The notes under the pieces: model-generated
What the model was told of the DNA's origin: nothing
The model's input: only the letters and a program-made list of their open reading frames with translations
The model's database searches: none
Source: SAR116 cluster bacterium AG-325-I21
GTDB taxonomy: Bacteria; Pseudomonadota; Alphaproteobacteria; Puniceispirillales; Puniceispirillaceae
Length of the DNA stretch: 33,753 nucleotides
Assembly: GCA_003282865.1 (NCBI GenBank)
Contig: QBYK01000018.1
Coordinates: 1 to 33,753, forward strand
Direction of reading: 5' to 3'
In this document: positions 16,972-25,330 of the stretch, piece after piece
Layout of the letters: every line of letters begins with the position of its first letter
Numbering within the stretch: position 1 is the first letter of the stretch
Made by a program: the position numbers and the translations under genes

Positions 16972-18378
16972 ATGCAAAAAACATTTATTGGAACCCAATT
17001 GCGTCAATTACGCCGTGAGCATGGGCAAACACAAGTTGAGATGGCACGAATATTGGGGGTCAGCGCGGCCTACATCAATCTTTTGGAAAAAAATCAGCGC
17101 AGCCTCTCCGTAGCAGTGTTGATGGGCCTAGCTGATCATTACAATGTGGACTGGCGAGATGTGGTGTTGGACAAAAGCGCAAACCTGCTTGCCGACCTGC
17201 GAAACTCAATCCAAGATCCTTTATTTGCTGCCAACCAGCCTGACATACAAGAATTACGTGCCGCGATTGATCATGCGCCGTCGTTGGTGCAAAATTTTTT
17301 AAAACTGCATCAAAGCCACCGCACAGCCATGGATAACATCATGAGGCTTGGCAGTGAGAGAATGCCTCAAGAACTGCTTACCTCATCACCCGAAACGATT
17401 ATTTACGATTTTTTTCGGGACCATTTTAATCATTTTGATGTTTTGGAGAGAGCGTCTGAAGCGTTGAGGAAAGAGGAGCCGTGTGAACCATATGAAATGC
17501 AAAATATCCTCAAAAAGCGCCTTTTTACCCGTCACGGCATAACAGTCAAAACAAAGCCCGTCGAAGAAATGAGCGAGTCCCTTCGAATATATGATGCTGA
17601 ACAAAAAATTATTCTGTTATCTGAAGCGCTTGATTATCAAAATCGTACATTCCAACTTGCGCACATTATATGTTTCGTTGAATTATCCAAAATCTTAGAA
17701 GACATCACTTCCAAAACCAACATTGACTCAAAACCCGCTATCAAACGTTGCCATGTGGAACTGGCCAATTATTTTGCAGCAGCTCTCCTGATGCCTTACG
17801 ATGCAATACATGCGATGGCAGAGCAAAGCGGCTATGACATCGATCGAATGGGTTCAGCCTTCGCGGTTTCATTTGAACAAGTCTGCCAACGTTTGACAAC
17901 TTTGCAAAGAGAGACAAAACGGGGCGTGCCATTTTTCTTTTTACGGGTCGATAAGGCTGGGAATGTGACCAAAAGATTCAACGCTACAAGTTTCAACATT
18001 GCTGAATATGGCGGATCTTGCCCCGTTTGGAATCTTCATACGGCTTTTCGAACTCCAGGAGTCATATTGCCACAATTCGTTGAATTACCTGATGGTGAGA
18101 AATTTTTTACACTTGCTCGCACAACCGAGCGCCCAGTGTACTCCATGCAAACCCAGGATCGACGTCTAGCCATTTCGTTAGGTTGCGAAATCAAACATGC
18201 CAGCAAAATGGTTTATACGACAACTTTTCAAAAACCAGCGAATGACACCTTTAGCAAGATTGGAATCAGTTGCCATTTATGCTCAAGGCACAATTGTTCA
18301 CAGCGAGCACATGATCCGTTGTTCACCGAATTAACCACTGATCCAACGCGGCGCGGTGTGACGCGTTATGAGAGTTAA
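16972..18378 (+). CDS. ScfR/RamB-family transcriptional regulator
   Basis: This 468-residue regulator has an XRE-type helix-turn-helix at about 6-60 (LRREHGQTQVEMARILGVS, then YINLLEKNQRSLS), a middle IrrE/M78-like domain with a degenerate metallopeptidase motif (FQLAHIICFVEL instead of HExxH), and a C-terminal domain ending in the signature GISCHLCSRHNCSQRAHDPL. This three-part layout defines the short-chain fatty acyl-CoA regulators (RamB, PccR, MccR), which sense acyl-CoA and control acetate, propionate or glyoxylate genes. The start at 16972 has AGGG 5 nt upstream; a longer frame from a TTG at 16897 overlaps the putative operator and is unlikely. Its divergent neighbour, a glyoxylate transaminase, is a probable target. 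Confidence 0.88.
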   Translation: MQKTFIGTQLRQLRREHGQTQVEMARILGVSAAYINLLEKNQRSLSVAVLMGLADHYNVDWRDVVLDKSANLLADLRNSIQDPLFAANQPDIQELRAAIDHAPSLVQNFLKLHQSHRTAMDNIMRLGSERMPQELLTSSPETIIYDFFRDHFNHFDVLERASEALRKEEPCEPYEMQNILKKRLFTRHGITVKTKPVEEMSESLRIYDAEQKIILLSEALDYQNRTFQLAHIICFVELSKILEDITSKTNIDSKPAIKRCHVELANYFAAALLMPYDAIHAMAEQSGYDIDRMGSAFAVSFEQVCQRLTTLQRETKRGVPFFFLRVDKAGNVTKRFNATSFNIAEYGGSCPVWNLHTAFRTPGVILPQFVELPDGEKFFTLARTTERPVYSMQTQDRRLAISLGCEIKHASKMVYTTTFQKPANDTFSKIGISCHLCSRHNCSQRAHDPLFTELTTDPTRRGVTRYES

Positions 18379-18585
18379 CCGGCAGACTAATTAACCCGAT
18401 GATCGAAAGCACAACAAATGCCTACAAAGAGTAACTCTTAAAAATTGAAACGTGCACGCCCTCACCCCTTTCTAAAACACTTTGGTTCTAAACCTTGTGT
18501 TTTGTGATGAAAAACATCTGATCGTGAAAGCGATCAAAATTGTGCTATTCTCCAGACAACGTTGGTAATGTTGGGATTGAGCGGT

Positions 18586-19692
18586 ATGATAGTTAGAGAA
18601 GTCCATCTGTACCATGTTTGCATGCCTTTGCTTGAACCATGGGTGACCGCTTATGGGTCACAGGACAATATTGAAAGCCTGTTTGTTAATCTGAAATTTG
18701 ACAACGGAGACGGATGGGGCGAATGCGCTCCCGCACCGCTACCACTGTATAATTCTGAATACACAAAGGGCGCTTTTGCTGCAGCGCATGATGTCTTTTC
18801 GGCACAGATTGTTGGTAAAGAAATATCATCAGCTGAGCAATTACAGTCCTTATTTGCAGAGTTCAAAGGTCATGAGTTCACCCGATCAGCCTTTGACGCA
18901 GCGTGGTGGGACGCGCACGCTCTTGCATGCACCAAACCCCTATGGTTACTTATTGGCGGTGTAAATCAAACAATTTCAGTTGGTGCGGATATCCCAGTTT
19001 TGTCCAGCACTTCCGCTCTAATTGACAGAATTTCTGAAGCCATTGATCAAGGTTTTCCAAGAGTTAAATTAAAATTTAATCGCAGTTGCACCGTTGAGAT
19101 GATTGAGCGAGTCCGTTCTAATTTTCCCAACCTCGTTATGCATATCGATTGCAACAGCGGGTTTACTCTCGACGATATTGAGATGTTTCGTGATCTCGAT
19201 CAACTAGAGCTAGAAATGATTGAACAGCCTCTCGCGTATGATGATCTTGTAAACCACGCCGCACTTCAAAAACAAATAACGACACCAATCTGTCTTGATG
19301 AGAGCGTCACCTCTTTAAGCCGTGCTGCCAAGGCAATAAGAATAAAGGCATGTCGATGGATCAATATTAAAACAAGTAGGGTTGGCGGACTCACTAATGC
19401 ACTAGCAATCCATGATTTGTGCAAAGATCAAGGCGTTCCAGTTTGGGTTGGTGGCATGCTCGAGTCCGCTGTTGGCCAGGGCCCATCCCTGGCATTGGCA
19501 ACCAAAGATAATGTTGGCTATCCCAGTGACATATTCCCCAGCAAGCGGTTTTTTGATGAAGATTTTTCAACCCCTGAAATTACTCTCTTGGAACAAGGGA
19601 AGATCGCTGCACCAGAAAGGCCTGGTTCAGGCTTCACTCCAAAATTAGATTTTTTACAAAAACACAGTATTGCCACTGCAAGAATCAAATGA
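18586..19692 (+). CDS. Enolase-superfamily enzyme, MenC/N-acylamino acid racemase type
   Basis: This 368-residue protein has the layout of o-succinylbenzoate synthase/N-succinylamino acid racemase: capping domain, then a TIM-like barrel with K161-x-K163 (VKLKF), metal ligands D188 (HIDCNSG), E213 (IEQPL) and D238 (CLDES), and the acid/base K262 in NIKTSRVGG. The start at 18586 is chosen because the family opens with a strand like MIVREVHLYHVCMPL and GGGA is upstream; earlier TTG and ATG codons at 18562 and 18568 add 2-8 residues without support. No men genes are nearby, so racemisation of an N-acylamino acid, or another enolase-type reaction, is more likely than menaquinone synthesis. A short GATCG-N6-CGATC repeat lies 50 bp upstream. 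Confidence 0.8.
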   Translation: MIVREVHLYHVCMPLLEPWVTAYGSQDNIESLFVNLKFDNGDGWGECAPAPLPLYNSEYTKGAFAAAHDVFSAQIVGKEISSAEQLQSLFAEFKGHEFTRSAFDAAWWDAHALACTKPLWLLIGGVNQTISVGADIPVLSSTSALIDRISEAIDQGFPRVKLKFNRSCTVEMIERVRSNFPNLVMHIDCNSGFTLDDIEMFRDLDQLELEMIEQPLAYDDLVNHAALQKQITTPICLDESVTSLSRAAKAIRIKACRWINIKTSRVGGLTNALAIHDLCKDQGVPVWVGGMLESAVGQGPSLALATKDNVGYPSDIFPSKRFFDEDFSTPEITLLEQGKIAAPERPGSGFTPKLDFLQKHSIATARIK

Positions 19693-19861
19693 GGGCCTTG
19701 AATAATGGAAGATTGCTAGCCATATCACGCAAAACATTCGCGCTTTCAGTTTTAACCAAAATCGTTTTGGCAAGCGCCCGGCATGGCATGGCACCCAGGA
19801 GCCATTAATCCTCTAAATACACCGTTTGACTTTCTCAGGGTGCAGGAGTAGGAGAAAAAGA

Positions 19862-20331
19862 ATACTTAACAAATCCCTTTTACGTATTCTGTGTTGTCTG
19901 ATTGTCACGATTTTCTCAGGCACCGCATCTGCAGCTGGTTCTAGTAATGATTACGGCACAACATCTAAAATGCCCCCCGTTACGTAAACGCGATCAAATT
20001 TATTGAAGAAGGTAAGTACCAACAGGCAATAAAATTGTTAAAGTTAGCATACAGCAAAAAAAACAAAGCTACTGATATTATAAATTTATTAGAATTTTCT
20101 CACCGAAAAACTGGAGGCTTGGAAAATGACAGGGCCTATTATCGTAAGGCCCTTAAAACAGACGGAAAGCACAAGGGCGTTCTCAAGTATCAGAGCGAAT
20201 TGTTCTTGATACTGGATAACCAGGCATCAGCAGAAGACAATCTGAGAAAGCTGGATAATATATGCTGGTTTGTTTGCTGTGATTTAGATGATCTACAGAA
20301 CTGCAATTTAAAATTTTTAAATCTTAATTGA
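19862..20331 (+). pseudogene. Exported TPR protein, broken by a frameshift and a lost start codon
   Basis: A well-placed GGAG is followed 7 nt later by ATA (19862), where an ATG would be expected, and then by a Sec signal peptide (LNKSLLRILCCLIVTIFSG, TASA). The frame runs through KMPP and stops at TAA 19983. One frame over, from 19981, comes clear TPR sequence: YVNAIKFIEEGKYQQAIKLL, then RAYYRKALKTDGKHKGVLKY and LDNICWFVCCDLDDLQNC to a TGA at 20329. The junction is a run of six C (19973-19978); a seventh would join the two halves exactly. The intact product would be a periplasmic TPR protein of about 155 residues. Confidence 0.7.
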
Positions 20332-20344
20332 CGAATTGAAAGCT

Positions 20345-20788
20345 ATGTATGCTGAAAATTATCCTCTAAACTATCTCTTCAATTGGGTCCTGATCGGTCT
20401 CTCTACTCTGCTTCTTTCGCTCTCCTCGAGTTCCGTATGGGCTGGTCAATGCACAGAACGAAAATGGCGAGAAGACTATCCTCGTGATCAAGAGTCTGGG
20501 CTGATTTGCGAACATCCAGCCTCACAAACAATTTTCTATATTTTTTCGGATGACAAGGGCTGCGCGTTCGAGCTTTATTATCGGAATGGACGTATTCTTG
20601 CCCAGTCATATGTTGTGACCAGATACATTGAGCATCTAGATTTTTCAGGCCTTCGCCTTGACCGCAAATCGCTGCAACTGAAAGATCGGCGTGAAACAAA
20701 GGCCAAATGCCGAGTTGCAACTGCCCAAACAATCATCAATGAATATAGTGAAAATGTTAACGCTCAGCTTAGCAACAATAGATTTTAA
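20345..20788 (+). CDS. Secreted protein of unknown function
   Basis: This 147-residue protein opens with a long but normal signal peptide (hydrophobic core IGLSTLLLSLSSSSVW, cut after Val-Trp-Ala). The mature part starts with GQC and contains four Cys in all, which suggests periplasmic disulphides, and a central segment IFYIFSDDKGCAFELYYRNG. The ATG at 20345 is preferred to a TTG at 20336. The gene begins 14 nt after the broken TPR gene, so the two were probably one operon. No family is recognised. Confidence 0.6.
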   Translation: MYAENYPLNYLFNWVLIGLSTLLLSLSSSSVWAGQCTERKWREDYPRDQESGLICEHPASQTIFYIFSDDKGCAFELYYRNGRILAQSYVVTRYIEHLDFSGLRLDRKSLQLKDRRETKAKCRVATAQTIINEYSENVNAQLSNNRF

Positions 20789-20846
20789 TAGAAATAACGC
20801 CCGCTCCGCCAACCCACCCTCACAACTGTTATTTGGATAGTTATAG

Positions 20847-21269
20847 ATGATCTCAATTGCTGTTATTATTCACGCCGCCATCATTGGCTTTATGGTTTTC
20901 TTTTCCGCTGTCGTTGCCCAATCGGTTTTCAAAACCTTGTCTCAGAAAGCCGCGGGGGCTTTCTTGCGGGTTTTGTTCCCCCGCATGTTCATCTTTGGCC
21001 TCATATTATCGCTCATGGCATCATCCGTCGCCGCCTATGCCGGTGCTGCGGAAATAGCCTTGTTATCCATTTTTATTTCAACAGGATTTGTCCTAAACGC
21101 CTTTGTGGTGACGCCAATAATAAATAAGCAGCGCGATGCAATGCTAAAAGGTGATGATAATGCTGAAAAAAAATTCAAACAATTTCATTTTGTTTCAGTT
21201 GCCATTTTTTTGGTTCAATTAATAGCCAGTTCATATATCGTCTTAACAAGCATGATACAGAGCATATAA
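20847..21269 (+). CDS. DUF4149-type membrane protein
   Basis: This 140-residue inner-membrane protein has four hydrophobic helices. The segment between helices 3 and 4 (FVVTPIINKQRDAMLKGDD, then AEKKFKQFHFVSV) is the typical DUF4149/TMEM205-like pattern of a Thr-Pro, an Arg-Asp pair and a His before the last helix. The function of the family is not known. It follows the secreted protein by 58 nt and is convergent with yaaA. Confidence 0.75.
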   Translation: MISIAVIIHAAIIGFMVFFSAVVAQSVFKTLSQKAAGAFLRVLFPRMFIFGLILSLMASSVAAYAGAAEIALLSIFISTGFVLNAFVVTPIINKQRDAMLKGDDNAEKKFKQFHFVSVAIFLVQLIASSYIVLTSMIQSI

Positions 21270-21309
21270 ACAAAGCACTCGTTGTGTTTTCACAGTTGAG
21301 GCAGAGAAA

Positions 21310-22068
21310 TTACGCTGCCCTTCGTGTAAATATCAGATTATCAGTGTCCGATAGTTCCGCCTGATAACAATAGCCGCCAGAACTAAAATCTTTTAAATCT
21401 TCACAGTCGGTCAGCTTATTTTGCATGACAAAACGAGCCATGGCACCGCGAGCCTTTTTTGCATAAAAACTGACAATTTTTGGCGTTCCGTTTTTATTTT
21501 CCATAAAAATTGGCGTGACAACCGGCATTTTTAAACTGGCGAGATCAACCGCACCAAAATATTCTTTGGATGCACAATTGACCAGAAAAGTCGATTTTGT
21601 TTCTTCTGCCTGTTTGTTCAGAGCGTTTGATAATGTTTTACCCCAATATTGATAAAGAGACCGTCCGCGCGTTGTTTCCAGCCTTGTTCCCATTTCCAGC
21701 CGGTATGGTTCAATCTCGTCAAGTGGGCGTAACACTCCATATAATCCAGACAGAATGCGTAGGTGATTTTGCGCCCACGCCATTTCCTCTGGCTCAAAAG
21801 TTGCGGCTTCCAGCCCCTGATAAGTATCACCTGCAAATGCGAGTGCCGCCGCTTTTTTTTCCTGTGAACCAAAACGAGCAAAACGATCAGCATTCAACTG
21901 CGCCAAATTCTGGCTGAGCCCCATCAACGATTTAAACTTATCAACACTCAGACCCCGCATAACACCTGCCAACTCCTGGGCATCCTGCCCAAAAAGGGGT
22001 TGCGTTGGTTCTATATTATCGACGGGCAGCATATTTAATTTCTTTGCAGGCGATACCACAACCAACAT
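21310..22068 (-). CDS. yaaA: Peroxide stress protein YaaA (UPF0246/DUF328)
   Basis: This 252-residue cytosolic protein matches YaaA over its full length and at the usual size. Recognisable segments are the N-terminal VVSPAKKLN (4-12), the central LSGLYGVLRPLDEIEPYRLEMGTRL motif in two parts (105-118 and 119-129), and the C-terminal VSFYAKKARGAMARF. YaaA lowers free iron and protects DNA and proteins during hydrogen peroxide stress in E. coli, where it is controlled by OxyR; it also binds DNA. GGGAG lies upstream of the ATG. I see no OxyR site. Confidence 0.93.
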   Translation of the reverse strand: MLVVVSPAKKLNMLPVDNIEPTQPLFGQDAQELAGVMRGLSVDKFKSLMGLSQNLAQLNADRFARFGSQEKKAAALAFAGDTYQGLEAATFEPEEMAWAQNHLRILSGLYGVLRPLDEIEPYRLEMGTRLETTRGRSLYQYWGKTLSNALNKQAEETKSTFLVNCASKEYFGAVDLASLKMPVVTPIFMENKNGTPKIVSFYAKKARGAMARFVMQNKLTDCEDLKDFSSGGYCYQAELSDTDNLIFTRRAA

Positions 22069-22284
22069 AATTCATCTCCCTTCATCACCGGGTCAACAAT
22101 CGACTTTCGGACCGACAGAATTTTCTGACCCAAACCTGATCGCTACTGCGTACCAAGATCAAATTAGGAATGTAGCATAAAAAATTTACAAAAAAAATTC
22201 CACGCATCATTCAGAATTAGGTCGGCTTTCTATCTAATGGATTAAACATCCGTATTGGACATTTTATGTGAGCAAGCACTATTT

Positions 22285-23433
22285 TCAAGACAAAGCGAGC
22301 GTTTTAATGATAGCGGGAATATTTTTCTTGAAGTTGAAAAAACCCTTTGTCGCGAATTGCCAGCAGAATAAATCTTGGTGCTGCTTAATGAAATTTAGAT
22401 CAATATTCCACACATCATTAGATCGATTTAAAAAATCTAAGTTTTCTCCAATAAACGGGTAACAAACATCGCACCCGGGCATTTTACCCAATACTTGTCG
22501 GGCTTCCCTGGCATCTAAAACTTCACATTGCGGGTACTTTTGAGCCGCTGATTTAATGAGATTTTGCTTGAACTGAGCAACACTGGGACTAATCGCAATT
22601 TGCCGAGAAGCGTTTGCAAGGCTCATGACGTATATCTTTTTGTAATTTTTTGTTTCATTTCTTTTCAACATGTTAAGATTTGAATCCATGATAAGCAGTG
22701 TTTCAAATTTCTGTTTCGTAGATATCTCATAATCAATTGGTTGGACCACATGAACCTTTTCATCAACCAATGGTAAAGCCCTTTCATTCAGCCTAGCGTT
22801 ATCAAAACGTCCGCCGGTAAATTTACTAATATTTTCAGCCCGAGCGAGATAACATTTTCCCATTGTCTGAATACCAGCAACCCACCGCCAACCAAGGGTA
22901 TTTGACGCAGCATCACCATCGAGCAGATGTTGAAGGAAAAACTGGGCGCCAGCTTGCCAAGGGAGTCCCAATGTAAAAATCCAGATACTTGCAAACCACA
23001 TTCTGGCATGGTTGTGCAAATAATTCGTATTGCGAAGCTCCTGTGCCCAGAAATCAAAGCATTCAATTCCAGTCTTACCATTAATGGCAGCCAGATAATT
23101 TTTATTATCTTTTTGGCTAATTAATTTATCCTGCTGGTCAAACGCTACAAAATCACTCCAAACCGTTGGCCTGTGTTCTAACCACCCCTTCCAGTAGACG
23201 CGCCAAAATACTTCTTGAATAAATTTTTCAGCCCTTTCATGCGTGCTGACACCCAGCGTTGCGCGCACAACGTCATATTCGTCAATCACCCGATGCGAGA
23301 TATATTTAGAGAGCAGAGAAACATTGTGGCGTTTATCTGGCCCAAAATCAAAATTACGAAGGCGAGAGTATTGTTTCAGATTTTGCGCTAAAAACCTGTT
23401 AAGTTCGACCTCAGAGTCTCTAAAAACATCCAT
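22285..23433 (-). CDS. Photolyase/cryptochrome-like FAD-binding protein with reversed domain order
   Basis: Residues 1-230 hold the helical FAD-binding core of the photolyase family: NVSLLSKYISHR (37-48), the region around LRNTNYLHNHARMWFASIW (133-151), the DGDAASNTLGWRW core (172-184) and YLARAENISKF (195-205). In normal photolyases an alpha/beta antenna domain of about 130 residues precedes this core; here it is missing from the N-terminus, while residues 242-382 look like an alpha/beta domain (ETLLIMDSN, KKIYVMSLA, CEVLDAREARQVLG). That suggests a permuted order. DNA repair or light sensing cannot be told apart. Start M1 at 23433 is chosen for GGAAG 4 nt upstream; an ATG at 23451 lacks a binding site. 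Confidence 0.8.
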   Translation of the reverse strand: MDVFRDSEVELNRFLAQNLKQYSRLRNFDFGPDKRHNVSLLSKYISHRVIDEYDVVRATLGVSTHERAEKFIQEVFWRVYWKGWLEHRPTVWSDFVAFDQQDKLISQKDNKNYLAAINGKTGIECFDFWAQELRNTNYLHNHARMWFASIWIFTLGLPWQAGAQFFLQHLLDGDAASNTLGWRWVAGIQTMGKCYLARAENISKFTGGRFDNARLNERALPLVDEKVHVVQPIDYEISTKQKFETLLIMDSNLNMLKRNETKNYKKIYVMSLANASRQIAISPSVAQFKQNLIKSAAQKYPQCEVLDAREARQVLGKMPGCDVCYPFIGENLDFLNRSNDVWNIDLNFIKQHQDLFCWQFATKGFFNFKKNIPAIIKTLALS

Positions 23434-23499
23434 TTCACTTCCATTAATCATTGAAAAATTTCAACTTAAGCCGCTTTGATTTTACTAATCCTTGTATAC

Positions 23500-24474
23500 C
23501 TAATTCTGCGGTTTGCCGGTCTCAGCAAGAATGCCCTCAACAAGGGTTTGCACGCGAAACGCCTCATTCATTGTCGCTAGCCTGTTTGGTTTCGATGCAA
23601 GGTGAAGCGACAGATCATCAAGCTGCGCTTTTAGGCCTGCTGCCCGCGGATCTTTCGGCGGCTCGCGCAAGGAAGTAAAATCCCCACCGTCACTAATCGA
23701 GTCCATATGAAAATTGCTAACACGGCGGCTGGTTTTCGTTCCTTTTACCGTAAATTCTTGTCGGTCAGGCTGAGCACCGCCAACCGTTGCCAGAATAGAC
23801 ACTTCCTGTTTCTTTTCCGATGCTAGCCGCGCCAGAACCGCGGTTTCACACAAAGACGAATCTTTGGGATAAGTGGTATGTGCCGATAAAAGGGAAAGCG
23901 GACCCAAAACACGTTCGCTAAAAAACAGGAAGTGGGAAATGACCTCCCGGGTCATGCCACCCTCGGCGCGAAATCGCAACCAATCGGCATCCCTTTGCCA
24001 AAGACGCGGCCAATCCGGATAAGTGACAACAATATCGACCCCAAGCAAGTCACCCATATCCCCCCTTTTTTTTGCAGCAAGTAAATCGGTCAATGCTATC
24101 CCTGATGCTTGGGTAAAATTCACTGCTACCGGAACATGAAAGGATTTGAGACGTCCCATCATTCTTGCGCTGTCGTCAATATTGACGCCAAACGGCTTCT
24201 CCAGAAACAAGGCTTTGCCCGCTGCGGCTGCCTCAAGAGCGTAGGGCTCGCGAACAGCTGGAGGACAAGCAAGGTAAACCAAGTCAGATTTGCTTATGGC
24301 GTCGCTTGCGCTATCCATAATGTATGATTTTGAGTCCAGTAGCTTTGCCCGTTGACATGCGGATTGATTCGGATCCCATAAATAATCTGGTTCAAAGTTG
24401 TTATGGCTCCTCATATGGGAAAGCATTCGGCGTCCCATTATGCCCAACCCAATTATTGCTACCTTGATCGCCAT
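23500..24474 (-). CDS. Gfo/Idh/MocA-family oxidoreductase
   Basis: This 324-residue NAD(P)-dependent enzyme has the N-terminal Rossmann motif GLGIMG (9-14) and the family signature E92-K93-P94 in LFLEKPFG, where the Lys is catalytic. The C-terminal alpha/beta domain has the expected RAEGGMTREVISHFLFF segment (168-184), with a His in the usual active-site position. Members oxidise or reduce sugars, inositols or related alcohols; the substrate is unknown. GAGGAG stands 5 nt before the ATG. It precedes the photolyase-like gene by about 66 nt in the same direction. Confidence 0.85.
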   Translation of the reverse strand: MAIKVAIIGLGIMGRRMLSHMRSHNNFEPDYLWDPNQSACQRAKLLDSKSYIMDSASDAISKSDLVYLACPPAVREPYALEAAAAGKALFLEKPFGVNIDDSARMMGRLKSFHVPVAVNFTQASGIALTDLLAAKKRGDMGDLLGVDIVVTYPDWPRLWQRDADWLRFRAEGGMTREVISHFLFFSERVLGPLSLLSAHTTYPKDSSLCETAVLARLASEKKQEVSILATVGGAQPDRQEFTVKGTKTSRRVSNFHMDSISDGGDFTSLREPPKDPRAAGLKAQLDDLSLHLASKPNRLATMNEAFRVQTLVEGILAETGKPQN

Positions 24475-24503
24475 GATTACTCCTCAATAAGCTGATGCTG
24501 GAC

Positions 24504-24532
24504 GCTCTCATCAAATCCATTTGTTTGAGAGC
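24504..24532. promoter_or_regulatory. Inverted repeat upstream of the Gfo/Idh/MocA gene
   Basis: GCTCTCA (24504-24510) and TGAGAGC (24526-24532) are exact reverse complements with a 15-nt spacer. They lie 30 bp before the oxidoreductase ATG in a divergent intergenic region, so an operator is possible. No T-run follows. Confidence 0.35.
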
Positions 24533-24686
24533 CCTTGGAAGCTTTGTGCTTGCTATTTTTCTTGCAATCTGAAAAAACTCCAACGCTCAAATAGTTATTT
24601 TTCAATCATTATAATATTGAAAAAGTGTTGCAACTTGCCAGTCATTTGGTTCCTTATCACTCAACCTTGTGAAGCAGGATTTATAA

Positions 24687-24890
24687 TTGTCAGAAAATTC
24701 TTATGATATACATGAAGTGATAGAGATGGCGCTTAGCGATCACACCAGCTTCCGAGATATTGAACGGCTTTATGGGTTGAGTGCCGATGATGTGAAACGG
24801 ATTATGCGCCAAAATCTCAAACGTGGAAGCTATGAGGCATGGCGACGGCGGGTACGAAAATTTGCAGATCGGCGCGAACATTACAAATAG
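24687..24890 (+). CDS. DUF2805/TIGR03643-family small protein
   Basis: This 67-residue basic protein matches the family pattern: an I/V-IEMAL-D-T-F--IE helix, GLS-D-V--IMR, and the C-terminal K--SYEAWRRRVR. The charge and predicted helices suggest nucleic-acid binding, perhaps a small helix-turn-helix, but no function is proven. The start is TTG, with AGGA 7 nt upstream. From memory, genes of this family often sit near photolyase/cryptochrome genes in marine bacteria, which agrees with the photolyase-like gene 1.3 kb away on the other strand. Confidence 0.75.
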   Translation: MSENSYDIHEVIEMALSDHTSFRDIERLYGLSADDVKRIMRQNLKRGSYEAWRRRVRKFADRREHYK

Positions 24891-24965
24891 CAAAACGAAC
24901 CTGGCAAGTGGTACACTCTGATATTCTGACCCATGATCTTATAACCGTTTATCCGCTTTCTTGAC

Positions 24966-25181
24966 TCAATCGAGCCGGCCATCTTTATAAGCAGACCATA
25001 ATTCATGCAGCATCTCTTCTGCCTCGTCATTTGACAAAAACTGGGGCTTTTCCTCAAAATTACTAAAAACCTTTCCAACAAATTCCTCAGCATTATTTGA
25101 CATTGGTAAAAACATTTCTGCCTTATGCAAGAAAATATGCAGATCAGTTGCCCACTTTTTTACTTCTTGATTTAGAATCAT
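24966..25181 (-). CDS. Small acidic protein of unknown function
   Basis: This 71-residue frame has a strong GGAGG 5 nt before its ATG, which is the main reason to accept it. The product is mostly helical in appearance and acidic in its second half (FEEKPQFLSNDEAEEMLHEL), without Cys, signal peptide or membrane segment. It lies downstream of the nitrile hydratase operon in the same direction, 150 nt after the accessory gene, and could be the last gene of that transcript. No family is recognised. Confidence 0.55.
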   Translation of the reverse strand: MILNQEVKKWATDLHIFLHKAEMFLPMSNNAEEFVGKVFSNFEEKPQFLSNDEAEEMLHELWSAYKDGRLD

Positions 25182-25330
25182 TAATTCCTCCAGAGTATCA
25201 CATGAGCCAGTTTTCGGCTTCGTATTCAGGAGCTTGTTTTATACAACAATCGGAGAAGAATGCTACCCTTTGCAACCCCTGCAAAAAACATGTTTAACAA
25301 CAGGCAGGGCAATCTACAAGTGTTCCCACC

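Noticed and set aside
19756-19770. CCAAAA-TCG-TTTTGG hairpin as a terminator of the enolase-superfamily gene
   Set aside because: The 6-bp stem is AT-rich and no T-run follows; it is too weak to call.
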